DNA of 57,706 nt from Ascidiaceihabitans sp. Its GTDB lineage: Bacteria; Pseudomonadota; Alphaproteobacteria; Rhodobacterales; Rhodobacteraceae. Each line of letters starts with the position of its first letter. Positions within the stretch are counted from its first letter, which is position 1. The notes beneath the pieces are model-generated. The model saw only the letters and a program-made list of their open reading frames with translations, made no database searches and was not told where the DNA came from. Position numbers and translations under genes: made by a program. The DNA lies in assembly GCA_028825475.1 (NCBI GenBank), contig JAPKAB010000016.1, positions 1 through 57,706 on the forward strand, read 5' to 3'. Shown here piece after piece: positions 36,292 to 45,477 of this stretch.

Positions 36292-36326
36292 CCATTTCAG
36301 TCGGCGCGTTTCCACGCGGCAACCCT

Positions 36327-36362
36327 TTGATCACGAATTCTCACAATGGGATTCGTGATCAA
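36327..36362. terminator. Bidirectional hairpin between tautomerase and yaeQ
   Basis: TTGATCACGAAT (36327-36338) pairs perfectly with ATTCGTGATCAA (36351-36362), a 12-bp stem around a 12-nt loop. The right arm contains the stop codon of the leftward yaeQ gene (36359-36361). There is no U-tract, so the terminating strength is uncertain. Confidence 0.6.
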
Positions 36363-36907
36363 CGATCTCCACTTTTCCATTTGATGGGTGTAAGGTAAAC
36401 AATGTTGTCATCCAAACTAACCATCACATCGCCATCTTGAATGTTCACCTGAACCTTCATCGAACGATTGGCCAATTTTCCAAGTTCATTGGTGTCATTC
36501 TCGGCGAAATTTAGCACCTGAAGATTATCAAATCGTGTTGTGCTATTCTTGATTTTTTCCCACCAAACTTCCGCCGTGGTACCACCATATGTATAGATAA
36601 TAACTTGATCAGCTTTGCCGCAAGATTGACGAACAATCTTTTCGCTAGGAAGACCTAGTGCCACCCATAGCTCCAACTCACCACTTAGGCTTTTCTGCCA
36701 AATGTCGGGTTCGTCATCAGTTGAAAGACCTTTGGTCATTTCCAACTGCTCGTGCGCGTTCAGCGCAAACGCAAGAATTCGAACCATCAAACGCTCATCC
36801 GTTTCCGAAGGGTGCTTGGCTACGGTCAACTTGTGGGTTTCGTAATAATGACGATCCATATCGCAAACGGAAAGTTCAACTTTGTAAATGGTAGCTTTTT
36901 GCGCCAT
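36359..36907 (-). CDS. yaeQ: YaeQ-family protein
   Basis: The product is 182 residues, the usual YaeQ length, with family patterns YKVELSVCDMDRHYYETHKLTVAKHPSETDERLMVRILAF (residues 8-47), LWVALGLPSEK and TYGGTTAEVWWEKI. YaeQ adopts a PD-(D/E)xK nuclease-like fold and its biological role is not settled; a link to transcription elongation was once proposed. It is a single gene converging with the tautomerase, followed by the shared hairpin. Confidence 0.92.
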   Translation of the reverse strand: MAQKATIYKVELSVCDMDRHYYETHKLTVAKHPSETDERLMVRILAFALNAHEQLEMTKGLSTDDEPDIWQKSLSGELELWVALGLPSEKIVRQSCGKADQVIIYTYGGTTAEVWWEKIKNSTTRFDNLQVLNFAENDTNELGKLANRSMKVQVNIQDGDVMVSLDDNIVYLTPIKWKSGDR

Positions 36908-37080
36908 GGTTTTCCCCCAAGATTGCGATGAGAGAAAGGCCTAGTGCGTCTGTTACCTTTATGAAAGCACATAATATCTGAGTGCTATGAAACTATTATC
37001 GATTGGTTCAAGGAGCGTAATTGGCGAGTTCACATTCGGAACCCGCCATTGCAACCATTTGGCGTCACGCGATCGACAGC

Positions 37081-38043
37081 TTAACGTCCTTTGCGAAAAG
37101 ACGCGTCAGGTGTCCCGGTGAAACACCCTAATACATGAGGATAAGTGTCCGTTACGACGTACCCATAGCTGCCGTTTTGCTCCATGCCATTACAAGCATC
37201 CAGATCTCCAGATCCGGCGACATAAACCCAGTCATCGATGAATGTGCCATCATACGATCCACCCGGTCCACCATTGCGGGATCCAGACTTCAACTGATAG
37301 CTGGACTTCGCCTTGCGGATTGTGCCCTCGTCCGAAATATAACTCCCAAAAATTGGGAAGCCGTCGGCGGCAAAACCGACGACTGGTGATGACGTCGTGG
37401 GGTTGGCTTGAGCGAATAAAGCCAGCGGATTACCGTGATAGTGATATGTGCCATCTGGTTGTGTATGAGCGTTGTGCTCATCTGCGCCAAACTTGTTTGA
37501 ACCACCCATAGGATCATAGCGGTAAGGTGAATTCATATTGTGGCATCCGATCGCGCCATTACCAACACCAAAACAACCAGCTGCCAGTAGGTCTAGCTTA
37601 ACACCATTCAAGAAGACCGCGTTGTCATATTGCAACGACAATGCTGTTGGGCCTGTAGCAAGGGTAGGATTGGCTGGAACAGTGTAGGATTGGCTTTGCG
37701 GGCGGAACTGTGTCGCGAAGCGGCCAGTGGCGTTGAAATCATGGTTTGGAACCGCATTTGACGCAATAGTACAGCTGTTGCCATTTGCAGTTATCGTTGT
37801 TGCAGCTGCAAAGGAGTTGCGATTTTGTACATCTGTTGCGGTGGCGGTAAGCGCACCAGCATAATCGGTGCAGCTGACCGACTTGTCGCTAAGTTGCGCG
37901 TTCGTAATGTCGGTCGATGTAGTCGAGGTCGTCGTAGCATTGCTCGACTGATCGGCGCTGCCGCACCCTGCAACAATAACGCTTAACATCAAAGTCGCGG
38001 TCATTGTTCGCGTGTTCCGCGCACTCTGTTTGGAAATTGTCAT
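37081..38043 (-). CDS. YHYH-domain lipoprotein
   Basis: The product is 320 residues. A lipobox (SVIVAG-C27) follows a basic start, so the protein should be a lipid-anchored envelope protein. A Ser/Thr-rich linker (ATTTSTTSTD) comes next. The C-terminal half carries the YHYH signature (DGTYHYHGNPLALF) and surrounding GFAADGFPIFGSY and DYVYVAGSGDLDACNG-like segments. YHYH proteins are widespread in marine bacteria and I know of no assigned function; their His-rich motif suggests metal binding. AAGGA precedes the ATG by 8 nt. It is monocistronic. Confidence 0.85.
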   Translation of the reverse strand: MTISKQSARNTRTMTATLMLSVIVAGCGSADQSSNATTTSTTSTDITNAQLSDKSVSCTDYAGALTATATDVQNRNSFAAATTITANGNSCTIASNAVPNHDFNATGRFATQFRPQSQSYTVPANPTLATGPTALSLQYDNAVFLNGVKLDLLAAGCFGVGNGAIGCHNMNSPYRYDPMGGSNKFGADEHNAHTQPDGTYHYHGNPLALFAQANPTTSSPVVGFAADGFPIFGSYISDEGTIRKAKSSYQLKSGSRNGGPGGSYDGTFIDDWVYVAGSGDLDACNGMEQNGSYGYVVTDTYPHVLGCFTGTPDASFRKGR

Positions 38044-38090
38044 CGTTCTTATCCTTGGGCTTTGGGTTCTTTATATTGTACGGTCTGCAC

Positions 38091-38123
38091 CCGATGTTCC
38101 GTCGCTTTATTTTCGAACATCGG
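38091..38123. other. Perfect inverted repeat between aldehyde dehydrogenase and YHYH genes
   Basis: CCGATGTTC (38091-38099) and GAACATCGG (38115-38123) form a perfect 9-bp stem with a 15-nt loop, 52 nt after the aldehyde dehydrogenase stop and 48 nt before the YHYH start, both leftward. It may terminate the catabolic operon or act as an operator for the lipoprotein gene. No U-tract is present. Confidence 0.5.
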
Positions 38124-38175
38124 TTTCGGTCACTGCAAAATATTGTTCTCAAAGCCGTCAACACGGCGCGAAAAA

Positions 38176-39654
38176 CTACCGCATCACAAAAGGGTTCGCC
38201 ATTGGTTCATCTGATGTGTTGATCCACGTGGTTTTCGTACGGGTGTAATCATTGATGGCATCGATACCGGCCTCTCGCCCATACCCTGAATGATTGTACC
38301 CTCCGAACGGTGCAATTGGAGAAACGGCACGGTAGGTATTCACCCAGCAAATTCCCGCTTTGAGCCGTGAAGACACGCGATGCGCACGTGCAAGGTTTTG
38401 AGTAAAGACACCAGAGCCAAGACCAAAGGTTGTGCTGTTGGCCAGTGCAATCGCCTCTTCTTCCGTGTCAAATGGGATAAGGGACATGATGGGCCCAAAC
38501 AGCTCTATGTTCAAAGTTTCGATGTCATGGCTGTCGCATTGCACCAATGTTGGTGCCATGAAGTTACCCGGTTGATCCAGCGGCGCACCACCAAACCGAA
38601 TTTTGGCACCTTGCTCCTTAGCTTTGGCAAGTGTTGCTACGATAAGATCGATTTGGGTCTTAGTGCACAGTGGCCCCAAGTGAGTTACCGCTTCTAATGG
38701 GTCACCAACAACAATATTTGCGCAGATTTCGGAGATACGCGTGATTAAATCTTCCAAAATAGGCCTGTGAATAAGCCCCCGTGACCCTGCCACGCAGCTT
38801 TGGCCAGACGCACCAAAATTACCTGCGATCAACCCGTTTGCAGCGCCGTCCAAGTCAGCATCATCAAAAACGACTATAGGGGATTTTCCACCCAGTTCCA
38901 GCGAAGTAACAGCAAAATTCTCAGCGGAGTTGCGCACGACATGGCGCGCTGTCTCTGGACCACCAGTAAAGGCGATGCGATCAACATCGGCGTGCCGCGT
39001 CAAAGGAATGGCACAATTTTCTGCATCTCCTGTAATCACCGACACCACACCTGGTGGGAAGCCGGCCTGCTCCACCAACCGTGCAAATTCCAACATAGGT
39101 ATCGGCGCAATTTCAGATGCCTTCAGAACGACTGAACAGCCTGCTGCTAATGCAGGCCCCAACTTGGTCGCTGTCAAAAACATCTGTGCGTTCCACGGAA
39201 CAATCGCCACAACCACACCGATCGGTTCACGACGGGTAAAAACATGCATGTCCGGCTTGTCTATGGGCAGTACTGCACCCTCGATTTTATCAGCGAGGCC
39301 GGCATAGTAGCGATAGTAATCGCCCACATATCCTGTTTGGCTGGCGGTTTCAGCCAATAATTTTCCGCTATCGGTTGTTTCAAGCCGCCCAAGGTCAGCA
39401 GCATTTTCTTGTATCAAATCCCCCAAACGATAAAGCAACTTACCGCGTTGAGTCTGGGTCATTTCGCGCCACGTTGGGTCATCAAGGACACGGCGTGCGG
39501 CCCCAATCGCGCGATCCACGTCTTGGGGTCCAGCACAGGCGAATGTCGCCCATTCTTCACCAGTCGCAGGGTTTTCAGTCGACATGACTTGCCCGCCGTG
39601 ACCCTCGGTGAAAGCGCCGTCGATATAAAGCTGGTAATGTGGGAGTTTTGTCAT
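38176..39654 (-). CDS. NAD(P)-dependent aldehyde dehydrogenase
   Basis: The product is 492 residues of the ALDH superfamily. The main motifs are present: the N-terminal NPATGEEWATFACAG, PWNAQMFLTATKLGPALAAGCSVVLKASE for cofactor binding, TGGPETARHVV, the catalytic Glu in LELGGKSPIVVFDDAD and the catalytic Cys in GQSCVAGSRGL, then FGPIMSLIPFDTEEEAIALAN. It is the last gene of a leftward operon, 8 nt after the luciferase-like monooxygenase, so it probably oxidises an aldehyde released by that monooxygenase or by the hydrolase. A paralog with the same active-site block lies at 45478. The substrate is unknown. Confidence 0.88.
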   Translation of the reverse strand: MTKLPHYQLYIDGAFTEGHGGQVMSTENPATGEEWATFACAGPQDVDRAIGAARRVLDDPTWREMTQTQRGKLLYRLGDLIQENAADLGRLETTDSGKLLAETASQTGYVGDYYRYYAGLADKIEGAVLPIDKPDMHVFTRREPIGVVVAIVPWNAQMFLTATKLGPALAAGCSVVLKASEIAPIPMLEFARLVEQAGFPPGVVSVITGDAENCAIPLTRHADVDRIAFTGGPETARHVVRNSAENFAVTSLELGGKSPIVVFDDADLDGAANGLIAGNFGASGQSCVAGSRGLIHRPILEDLITRISEICANIVVGDPLEAVTHLGPLCTKTQIDLIVATLAKAKEQGAKIRFGGAPLDQPGNFMAPTLVQCDSHDIETLNIELFGPIMSLIPFDTEEEAIALANSTTFGLGSGVFTQNLARAHRVSSRLKAGICWVNTYRAVSPIAPFGGYNHSGYGREAGIDAINDYTRTKTTWINTSDEPMANPFVMR

Positions 39655-39662
39655 ATCAGTCC

Positions 39663-40697
39663 TTAAGAAAATGCCGGCATCACGTCGTCGATAAATCGCG
39701 ACAGTGACGCACGTTTGCGTTCAAAGTCCATGCCACTGTCAATCCAGAACGCATATTCGTCATAACCAAGGTCTTCATAACGCTTGATCTGGTCAATCAC
39801 TTCTTGCGCAGTCCCAATTGTAAGATCACGCAACATATTTTCCGGCGACATCATTTTATTGCCCGCCAGCTCTTCATCAGTCAAACTTTCCATCAAACCT
39901 TGTTTGACAGGGCGCACATTTTTGAACCATGCACCAAAATAGTTGTAAAACTTAGACAGCTCATTGGCCGCAACCAGTGTGTCAGCATCGTCTGTGGCGA
40001 CATAGGTGTGGTGCAATAACATGATCTTCGGACGCGGATTTGTAGAAGCTGCGCAAACCTCGTTGAATTTGCTCATCAGGTCTTCAATCTCTTGAATACC
40101 CTGCCACAAGGGCGTGACCTGAATGTTAAAACCATTGTCTACGCCAAAGGCGTGGCTGTTGATATCACGTGCGGCGATCCAAATTGGTGGGCCACCTTTT
40201 TGCACTGGCTTGGGCGCAGACGTTGTTGATGGGAATTGATAAAACTCTCCTTCATGTGCGCAATCACCTTCCCAGAGTTGACGCAACAATGGCGTCGTTT
40301 CACGCATTCTTTGGCCGGCTTCCCATGCGTCCATTCCAGGTATCAAACGTTCGTACTCATAAGAATATGCGCCACGTGCGATACCTAATTCTATGCGACC
40401 ATCCGTAATCAAATCTGCAGCCGCAGCTTCACCCGCCAATTTAATCGGATGCCAGAACGGTGCAACGATTGTACCCGTACCCAGTTGCACATTTTTGGTG
40501 TGGTGGCTGAGATCAACAAGAGTGAGAAACGGATTTGGGGCAATGGTGAAATCCATGCCGTGGTGTTCCCCCGTCCAAACCGCACGCATGCCACTATCGT
40601 CGGCCATCTTTGCAAGCGAGATCAATTCAGTGCGCAAATCGCGATGTTCCTGATCCGGTGTGAGCCGTTCCATGTGGGCAAAAAGAGAGAAATCCAT
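39663..40697 (-). CDS. Luciferase-like (LLM) flavin-dependent monooxygenase
   Basis: The product is 344 residues, a bacterial-luciferase-family TIM barrel (MDFSLFAHMERL ..., AVWTGEHHGMDFTIAPNPFLTL, VQLGTGTIVAPFWHPIKLAGEAAAADLITDGRIELGIARGAY in successive blocks of the first 110 residues). These enzymes use reduced FMN and oxygen. The adjacent flavin reductase gene (3 nt gap) supplies the flavin, so a two-component monooxygenase is well supported. Co-located hydrolase, DUF1185 protein and aldehyde dehydrogenase suggest oxidative breakdown of an organic N-, S- or cyclic compound. The substrate cannot be read from the sequence. Confidence 0.88.
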   Translation of the reverse strand: MDFSLFAHMERLTPDQEHRDLRTELISLAKMADDSGMRAVWTGEHHGMDFTIAPNPFLTLVDLSHHTKNVQLGTGTIVAPFWHPIKLAGEAAAADLITDGRIELGIARGAYSYEYERLIPGMDAWEAGQRMRETTPLLRQLWEGDCAHEGEFYQFPSTTSAPKPVQKGGPPIWIAARDINSHAFGVDNGFNIQVTPLWQGIQEIEDLMSKFNEVCAASTNPRPKIMLLHHTYVATDDADTLVAANELSKFYNYFGAWFKNVRPVKQGLMESLTDEELAGNKMMSPENMLRDLTIGTAQEVIDQIKRYEDLGYDEYAFWIDSGMDFERKRASLSRFIDDVMPAFS

Positions 40698-40700
40698 CGG

Positions 40701-41219
40701 TTACGTTCTTTCTATAGCGTCTTGATAGGCGTTGCCTTCAAGACCAATTTGCAAGTATTGACCCGCGCGATAACCAAGCCCCGCGCGATCGACATGCATA
40801 AATGAATTTACCTCACCGATCAGAATACAGTGATCCCCCATCGGCAAAGCTTGATAGCGTGTGCAGGAAAACTGGGCAGTAGCGCCGTCAATCAGTGGAA
40901 CACCGTGTAGGTCTAACTGGTGTGGAACTTTTGCGAACCGATCGCCTTTGTAAGATGCGAAAATGTTTGCAATGTCTTTCTGATCCTCTGCCAGAATGTT
41001 GACCGCAAAATGGGTGCAATTGGCGAAGGTGTCGTAGCTGGATAAAAAATTTCCCGGGCACACCAACAATAGCGGCGGATTAATCGAGACAGAGGAAAAC
41101 GAGTTGGCCGTGAACCCAGCCATCGCGCCATCTGCGCGGCGCGCGGTCACGATTGTAACACCTGTCATGAAACTACCAAAAGCGTTGCCCAACTGTTTGG
41201 AATCGATGGGCGGCGTCAT
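40701..41219 (-). CDS. Flavin reductase (small component of two-component monooxygenase)
   Basis: The product is 172 residues of the FMN-binding flavin reductase family (RutF/HpaC-type): LGNAFGSFMTGVTIVTARRADGAMAGFTANSFSSVSINPPLLLVCPG in the first 65 residues, then FAVNILAEDQKDIANIF and the closing GDHCILIGEVNSF. It reduces FMN with NAD(P)H for the neighbouring LLM monooxygenase. Its ATG overlaps the hydrolase stop by 4 nt (41216-41219) and it ends 3 nt before the monooxygenase gene, so all three are coupled. Confidence 0.9.
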   Translation of the reverse strand: MTPPIDSKQLGNAFGSFMTGVTIVTARRADGAMAGFTANSFSSVSINPPLLLVCPGNFLSSYDTFANCTHFAVNILAEDQKDIANIFASYKGDRFAKVPHQLDLHGVPLIDGATAQFSCTRYQALPMGDHCILIGEVNSFMHVDRAGLGYRAGQYLQIGLEGNAYQDAIERT

Positions 41220-41992
41220 AGGTTGCTCACGATAAACTCGGCCAAAACCGTGTTGACCCGAAGGGCGTGGGTCATGGGCAGCATATGCGCCGCACCATCA
41301 ATAATTTCAGCACGCCCGTTTGGGACCAATGCCACGATTTTGCGCGACATGTCTGGTGTCGAATTTGGTTCTTCAGCCCCCGTCAAACAAAGCACAGGGC
41401 ATTGGATCGCGTTCAGATCAGCATCCGAAGCGCCATCTTCGATGGCAAAAACACGGTATGCATCGCGGTAACCCGCAGGGTTTGCGTTGCGCAACCATTC
41501 TTGACAGGCCATTCTCTGAGGTGAAACATCTGTTCCAAACCAACGATTTAGCGTCGCCGTCGGATTGGCGATTGTTCGGCCATCAAGCTCATCTGCACGT
41601 GATTTAACTGCAGCTTTTGCGTCAGCGTCACGGCGATGGATCGCGTTTAACGCAGCCATTGCTTTAACTTTAGCAGGGTGACGGATCGCAAGTTGCAGCG
41701 CAATCATAGCGCCAAAAGAATGGCCTATGACAATTGCTGGTTCGTCCAAAACGGCAACAATCGCTTCGACATAATCCGCCATGTTCGGCCCTGTAACTAA
41801 AGCGGGGCTTGCACCATGTCCTGGCATATCGACCGCAATAACACGACAGGTTTGCGAGAGCGCTTCGGTTTGAGCGCCCCAAGCTTCAGAACGCAGACCA
41901 ACACCGTGAATCAAGACGACAAGTGGTCCGGTGCCCGTCGAAATGGTGGCCAAAGCCCCAATCTTAGACCGCGGCTGGGTTATCCAGGTCAT
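41216..41992 (-). CDS. Alpha/beta-fold hydrolase
   Basis: The product is 258 residues. The oxyanion segment LVVLIHGVGLRSEAWGAQ, the nucleophile elbow VIGHSFGAMIALQLA with Ser near residue 96, the acid region VLCLTGAEEPNSTP and the catalytic His in IDGAAHMLPMTHA are all present. It resembles 3-oxoadipate enol-lactonase-type esterases and could hydrolyse a lactone, ester or amide formed by the monooxygenase. Its start overlaps the end of the DUF1185 gene by 29 nt in another frame and its end overlaps the flavin reductase start. Confidence 0.88.
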   Translation of the reverse strand: MTWITQPRSKIGALATISTGTGPLVVLIHGVGLRSEAWGAQTEALSQTCRVIAVDMPGHGASPALVTGPNMADYVEAIVAVLDEPAIVIGHSFGAMIALQLAIRHPAKVKAMAALNAIHRRDADAKAAVKSRADELDGRTIANPTATLNRWFGTDVSPQRMACQEWLRNANPAGYRDAYRVFAIEDGASDADLNAIQCPVLCLTGAEEPNSTPDMSRKIVALVPNGRAEIIDGAAHMLPMTHALRVNTVLAEFIVSNL

Positions 41993-42563
41993 GCCCCAAA
42001 TCCTTCAAATCTTGATACCGATCACCAATCCGGTGATGCGGACGTCCACTTGTTGCAGCCCCCAAAACGATTGCGATTTCATCGTCTCGCGGTGCATCAG
42101 GAATTGCGAATTGGATGGTTAGATAATGTGACCGACGCCCCGCATCATTCTTATCCATCAACGGCACCATGATGGGTGCATTCGCGCCGCCGCGCGTGTT
42201 GGTGAAAGCCAAATAAGATTTTGCACCTACAGCTTCGCGGTAGTGATTCCCGAAACGCAGGGTGTGGATCAATCCAGAGGCGTGTTCGATTTCACCGTTC
42301 AGTCCAACAACCGCAGCTTTGCCGTAAGCTTCAATCGCATCACCAGAACCTGCCAACGCAATCATGCGTTTTGTCATCATCTCCCCCAGAACCGGACCGA
42401 ATGCGTGGATCTCAGGTTTAAGGTCTTCGACAAACCGCCCAGCCCAAGGGTTCTTGATCACTGCGGCGACAGCGAACATCCGCCACGGCGTTTCGGAGGA
42501 TTTGAATCCTTCGATCAAAACCTCTTCGTCGTAGGTTACGATTTTCCTGATTTCTGGCTGCAT
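41964..42563 (-). CDS. DUF1185 (amino acid synthesis family) protein
   Basis: The product is 199 residues. The sequence fits the PF06684 family called amino acid synthesis protein, whose reaction is unknown to me: IRKIVTYDEEVLIEGFKSSETPWRMFAVAAVIKNPWAGRF at the start and NTRGGANAPIMVPLMDKNDAGRRSHYLTIQFAIPDAPRDDEIAIVLGAATSGRPHHRIGDR over the last third. There is no signal peptide. It is the first gene of the leftward operon and the hydrolase start lies inside its 3' end, so it is likely required in stoichiometric amounts for the same catabolic pathway. It faces the LysR gene at 42655 across a 91-nt promoter region. Confidence 0.85.
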   Translation of the reverse strand: MQPEIRKIVTYDEEVLIEGFKSSETPWRMFAVAAVIKNPWAGRFVEDLKPEIHAFGPVLGEMMTKRMIALAGSGDAIEAYGKAAVVGLNGEIEHASGLIHTLRFGNHYREAVGAKSYLAFTNTRGGANAPIMVPLMDKNDAGRRSHYLTIQFAIPDAPRDDEIAIVLGAATSGRPHHRIGDRYQDLKDLGHDLDNPAAV

Positions 42564-42654
42564 TTTAACTTCCTATGATGTGTTGACCAATTCAACGATC
42601 AATCAGGAAATTTGACAAACGAAGTAAACGTAGGCTTATACATTAGTAAAACTA

Positions 42655-43527
42655 ATGGATAACTTGACCATGGCAAAAACGCTCCCTCCACTGACATGGT
42701 TCCGTGCATTTGAGGCGGCTGCGCGCAATCTAAGCTTCACAGCAGCCGCGACAGAGATTGGCATGACCCAATCAGCGGTCAGTCAGCACGTAAAATCGTT
42801 GGAAAATAGGCTGGGCGTGGCGCTGTTTATTCGTAAAGCACGCGGTTTGTCATTAACCGACGATGGCCGAAAACTGGTCCCACAGGTCACATCAGCATTA
42901 GAAACTCTTGGTGCAGCGTCCCGCATCTTTGAAACCGGACCAACCCAAAACCTGCTGACCATCGCAACCTCTGTGAGTGTCGCAGAATGGATTATCGCGC
43001 CCCGTCTGAAAGAATTCACTGATCGTCATCCACACACAAGACTCAGGTTTCTAAGCGCAATCTGGCCTGACGATTTTCATATGCTGCACGCAGACGTCGA
43101 AATTCCATTTGGTTCACACAAGCAATTTGGAAGTCGCGCGACCCTACTCGAACCTAATGGGCTTGTCGCAGTCAAGTCACCTAGCCTGCATGGAGAACTT
43201 CACACCTTGCCATTGATCGAAGCCGTGGGCACATCGGCTGGCTGGGGTGGCTGGCCAGCCGCCGCTTCTTACGGCTTGAAACCACACATCTTTGTCGACT
43301 CGTTTGACGCGGCATTGAACATGGCATTGCACGGCAACGGTGTTGCATTGGTCAGTGAGGTTTTGGCTCACTCTACGCTTGCATCAGGACAGCTCGTACG
43401 CGCTCATGTCGACGGTCGCCCCTGCGAAGAGGGGTATTACGTACGCGCCGACGAAAAAAATGCCGCTGCACTTCAATTCCGTGACTGGATATTTGAATTG
43501 GTTCAATCGGAAAACCCTAGGAATTGA
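42655..43527 (+). CDS. LysR-family regulator, divergent to the DUF1185/monooxygenase operon
   Basis: The product is up to 290 residues. The HTH block PLTWFRAFEAAARNLSFTAAATEIGMTQSAVSQHVKSLE is of the GcvA type, followed by an effector domain (LLTIATSVSVAEWIIAPRLKEF). An ATG at 42670 (MAKTLPP) has GGATAA upstream and may be the true start. Since it diverges from the leftward operon it most likely controls it. A second LysR gene follows 81 nt downstream. Confidence 0.88.
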   Translation: MDNLTMAKTLPPLTWFRAFEAAARNLSFTAAATEIGMTQSAVSQHVKSLENRLGVALFIRKARGLSLTDDGRKLVPQVTSALETLGAASRIFETGPTQNLLTIATSVSVAEWIIAPRLKEFTDRHPHTRLRFLSAIWPDDFHMLHADVEIPFGSHKQFGSRATLLEPNGLVAVKSPSLHGELHTLPLIEAVGTSAGWGGWPAAASYGLKPHIFVDSFDAALNMALHGNGVALVSEVLAHSTLASGQLVRAHVDGRPCEEGYYVRADEKNAAALQFRDWIFELVQSENPRN

Positions 43528-43608
43528 AGACTCCCGACATGCATATCGCCCCCCTTTGTTGCGCGCAGCACATTGATGTCGGGGCTATCGTTGCATTAGA
43601 GATATCTA

Positions 43609-44511
43609 ATGCAAAACCTCGATCCAAAACAAACCGCCTGTTTCTTGGCCGCAGTTCAATGTGGAACTATTCGCGCAGCCGCCGAGCAACTTGGCTTGGA
43701 ACCCTCAACCGTAAGCCGTAATGTCACGGCCCTTGAAACACACCTTGCAACAACCTTGGTGGAACGGGGGCGACTTGGGGTTCGGGCAACGGAAGCGGGT
43801 GACTTGTTGATCAATTTCTTGTCCCAACAAGAGGGTGCGCTGGCTCTTCTTCAATCCGAATTTGACGCCCTCGCAGGTATGAAACGCGGTAATGTTTCCA
43901 TAGCCGTTGGTGAAGGTTTTGTTGGTGACTTGTTTGACAACGCGCTGGCTGCCTTTTCGTCAGCCTATCCTCACATAACATTCTCACTGTCCATTGGCTC
44001 AACCGAGACTGTCTTGCATCAAGTCACTTCGGAACAGGCACATATAGGTTTGGCCTATAACGTACCCAAAGCTCAAAATGTACGAGTTGAAACTGCTAGC
44101 GCGCAACCTCTTGTCGCTTTGGTCAAACGCGGTGGGTCTTATGATATGGATCAACCTTTTACTTTAGATGACCTTGCTGCGATGCCTTGTGCAGTTCCGC
44201 CCAAAAGTTTTGGAATTGGCGCAATGATTACTGCAGCCGAAGCAAAGCAAGGTTTGAGATTACGTGCTTTGATTGAAACGGGTTCGATCTCTGCACTTAA
44301 GGCATTTGTTCGGAACGATATGGGTTGTACAATTTTGCCAAGGTTCGTGGTCGAAAGCGAAGTATCGGCAGGATTGATGACTGCACGCTCGATCCCAGCA
44401 AAGATTTTCCCAGACGGTCGGTCTTCACTTATTCGCAAGGAAGGCAGGCAACTACCGCAAGCGGCCCAGTTGTTGATGAAGTATTTAAAGGCAATGTCCG
44501 CATTTACCTAA
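43609..44511 (+). CDS. LysR-family regulator, second in tandem
   Basis: The product is 300 residues. HTH: ACFLAAVQCGTIRAAAEQLGLEPSTVSRNVTALETHL; effector domain from about residue 92 (GNVSIAVGEGFVGDLFDNAL). It reads toward the dehydrogenase/aldehyde dehydrogenase genes that start 104 nt downstream, so it may control that rightward set. It is less similar to the preceding LysR than to be a recent duplicate. No strong ribosome site precedes the ATG. Confidence 0.87.
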   Translation: MQNLDPKQTACFLAAVQCGTIRAAAEQLGLEPSTVSRNVTALETHLATTLVERGRLGVRATEAGDLLINFLSQQEGALALLQSEFDALAGMKRGNVSIAVGEGFVGDLFDNALAAFSSAYPHITFSLSIGSTETVLHQVTSEQAHIGLAYNVPKAQNVRVETASAQPLVALVKRGGSYDMDQPFTLDDLAAMPCAVPPKSFGIGAMITAAEAKQGLRLRALIETGSISALKAFVRNDMGCTILPRFVVESEVSAGLMTARSIPAKIFPDGRSSLIRKEGRQLPQAAQLLMKYLKAMSAFT

Positions 44512-44615
44512 CTGCCTCCGTTGCGCAAACTGCAACAAAGATGGTCATACGTTGATATATATTGCGCCTGCTCAATACGACATAGTCAGGGCAACGGTTA
44601 TAAGGATCAACGACA

Positions 44616-45476
44616 ATGCGGCTTGGAATTATCGGGTGCGGAAATATGGGCGGCGGCATGGCCTCTCAGCTTATCAAAAATGGATTTGAACTGACTTGCT
44701 TTGACCCAAGCCCTGAAAACAGCGGTAAAATGTCAGCCCTTGGGGCCGTAACAACCACGTCTGCAGGTGGTTTGGCCGAAATCTGCGATGTCATCATTTT
44801 ATCCCTGCCTAAGGCCGCAGTGGTCGAAACTGTGATGGCCGAAATACTGCCCTACGTTCAGGCTGGCACGGTTATCCTGGATGCCTCAACTTCAGAACCT
44901 GCAACCTCGCAAGCCATGGCAGAAAAAGGCGCAGAGCATGGATTTTCCTTTGTCGATGGACCCGTAAGTGGCGGTCCTGCAGCAGCAAATGCGGGCACAA
45001 TGACAATGCTTTTGGGTGGTGACGCTGACGCGATCGAGACATTGCGGCCAGCATTGGACATCTTAACCGCAAAGACTGTTAAAGTAGGCGGCTCTGGCGC
45101 GGGGCACGCTGCCAAGATCGCCAACAACATGCTTTGCGCTGCCAATCTGGTTTTGGTCGGCGAAGCGATCCGATTGGGCCAAGCCGCTGGCGTCAGTCCA
45201 GAGGACCTGCTTGAGGGGATCAACGCGGGTTCTGGTCGCAGCGGTGTAAGCGAAGTCAATTTCCCGAAGTGGGTTCTAAATGGTGCCTACGATTCTGGAT
45301 TTACAATGGGGTTGATGCGCAAAGACGTTGGTCTTGCGCTTGATCTTGCGAAAACCTCAAATATTGACCTCAGCGGTTTCGAGGCGATCGCAGACATTTG
45401 GCTGAATGGATCAGGCGACATTTCGGACAGCGATGATTTCAATGCAATCGTCAAAACCAATGCGAAGGAGCAATGA
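44616..45476 (+). CDS. 3-hydroxyisobutyrate-dehydrogenase-like NAD(P)-dependent oxidoreductase
   Basis: The product is 286 residues of the beta-hydroxyacid dehydrogenase family: Rossmann motif LGIIGCGNMGGGMASQLIKNG, substrate-binding FVDGPVSGGPAAANAGTMTMLLGG, catalytic Lys in GSGAGHAAKIANNMLCAANL and the cofactor-specific end. The substrate is a beta-hydroxy acid or related aldehyde acid, not identifiable here. AAGGA lies 9 nt upstream. The following aldehyde dehydrogenase starts 1 nt after its stop, so the two probably act in sequence. Confidence 0.88.
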   Translation: MRLGIIGCGNMGGGMASQLIKNGFELTCFDPSPENSGKMSALGAVTTTSAGGLAEICDVIILSLPKAAVVETVMAEILPYVQAGTVILDASTSEPATSQAMAEKGAEHGFSFVDGPVSGGPAAANAGTMTMLLGGDADAIETLRPALDILTAKTVKVGGSGAGHAAKIANNMLCAANLVLVGEAIRLGQAAGVSPEDLLEGINAGSGRSGVSEVNFPKWVLNGAYDSGFTMGLMRKDVGLALDLAKTSNIDLSGFEAIADIWLNGSGDISDSDDFNAIVKTNAKEQ

Positions 45477-45477
45477 G

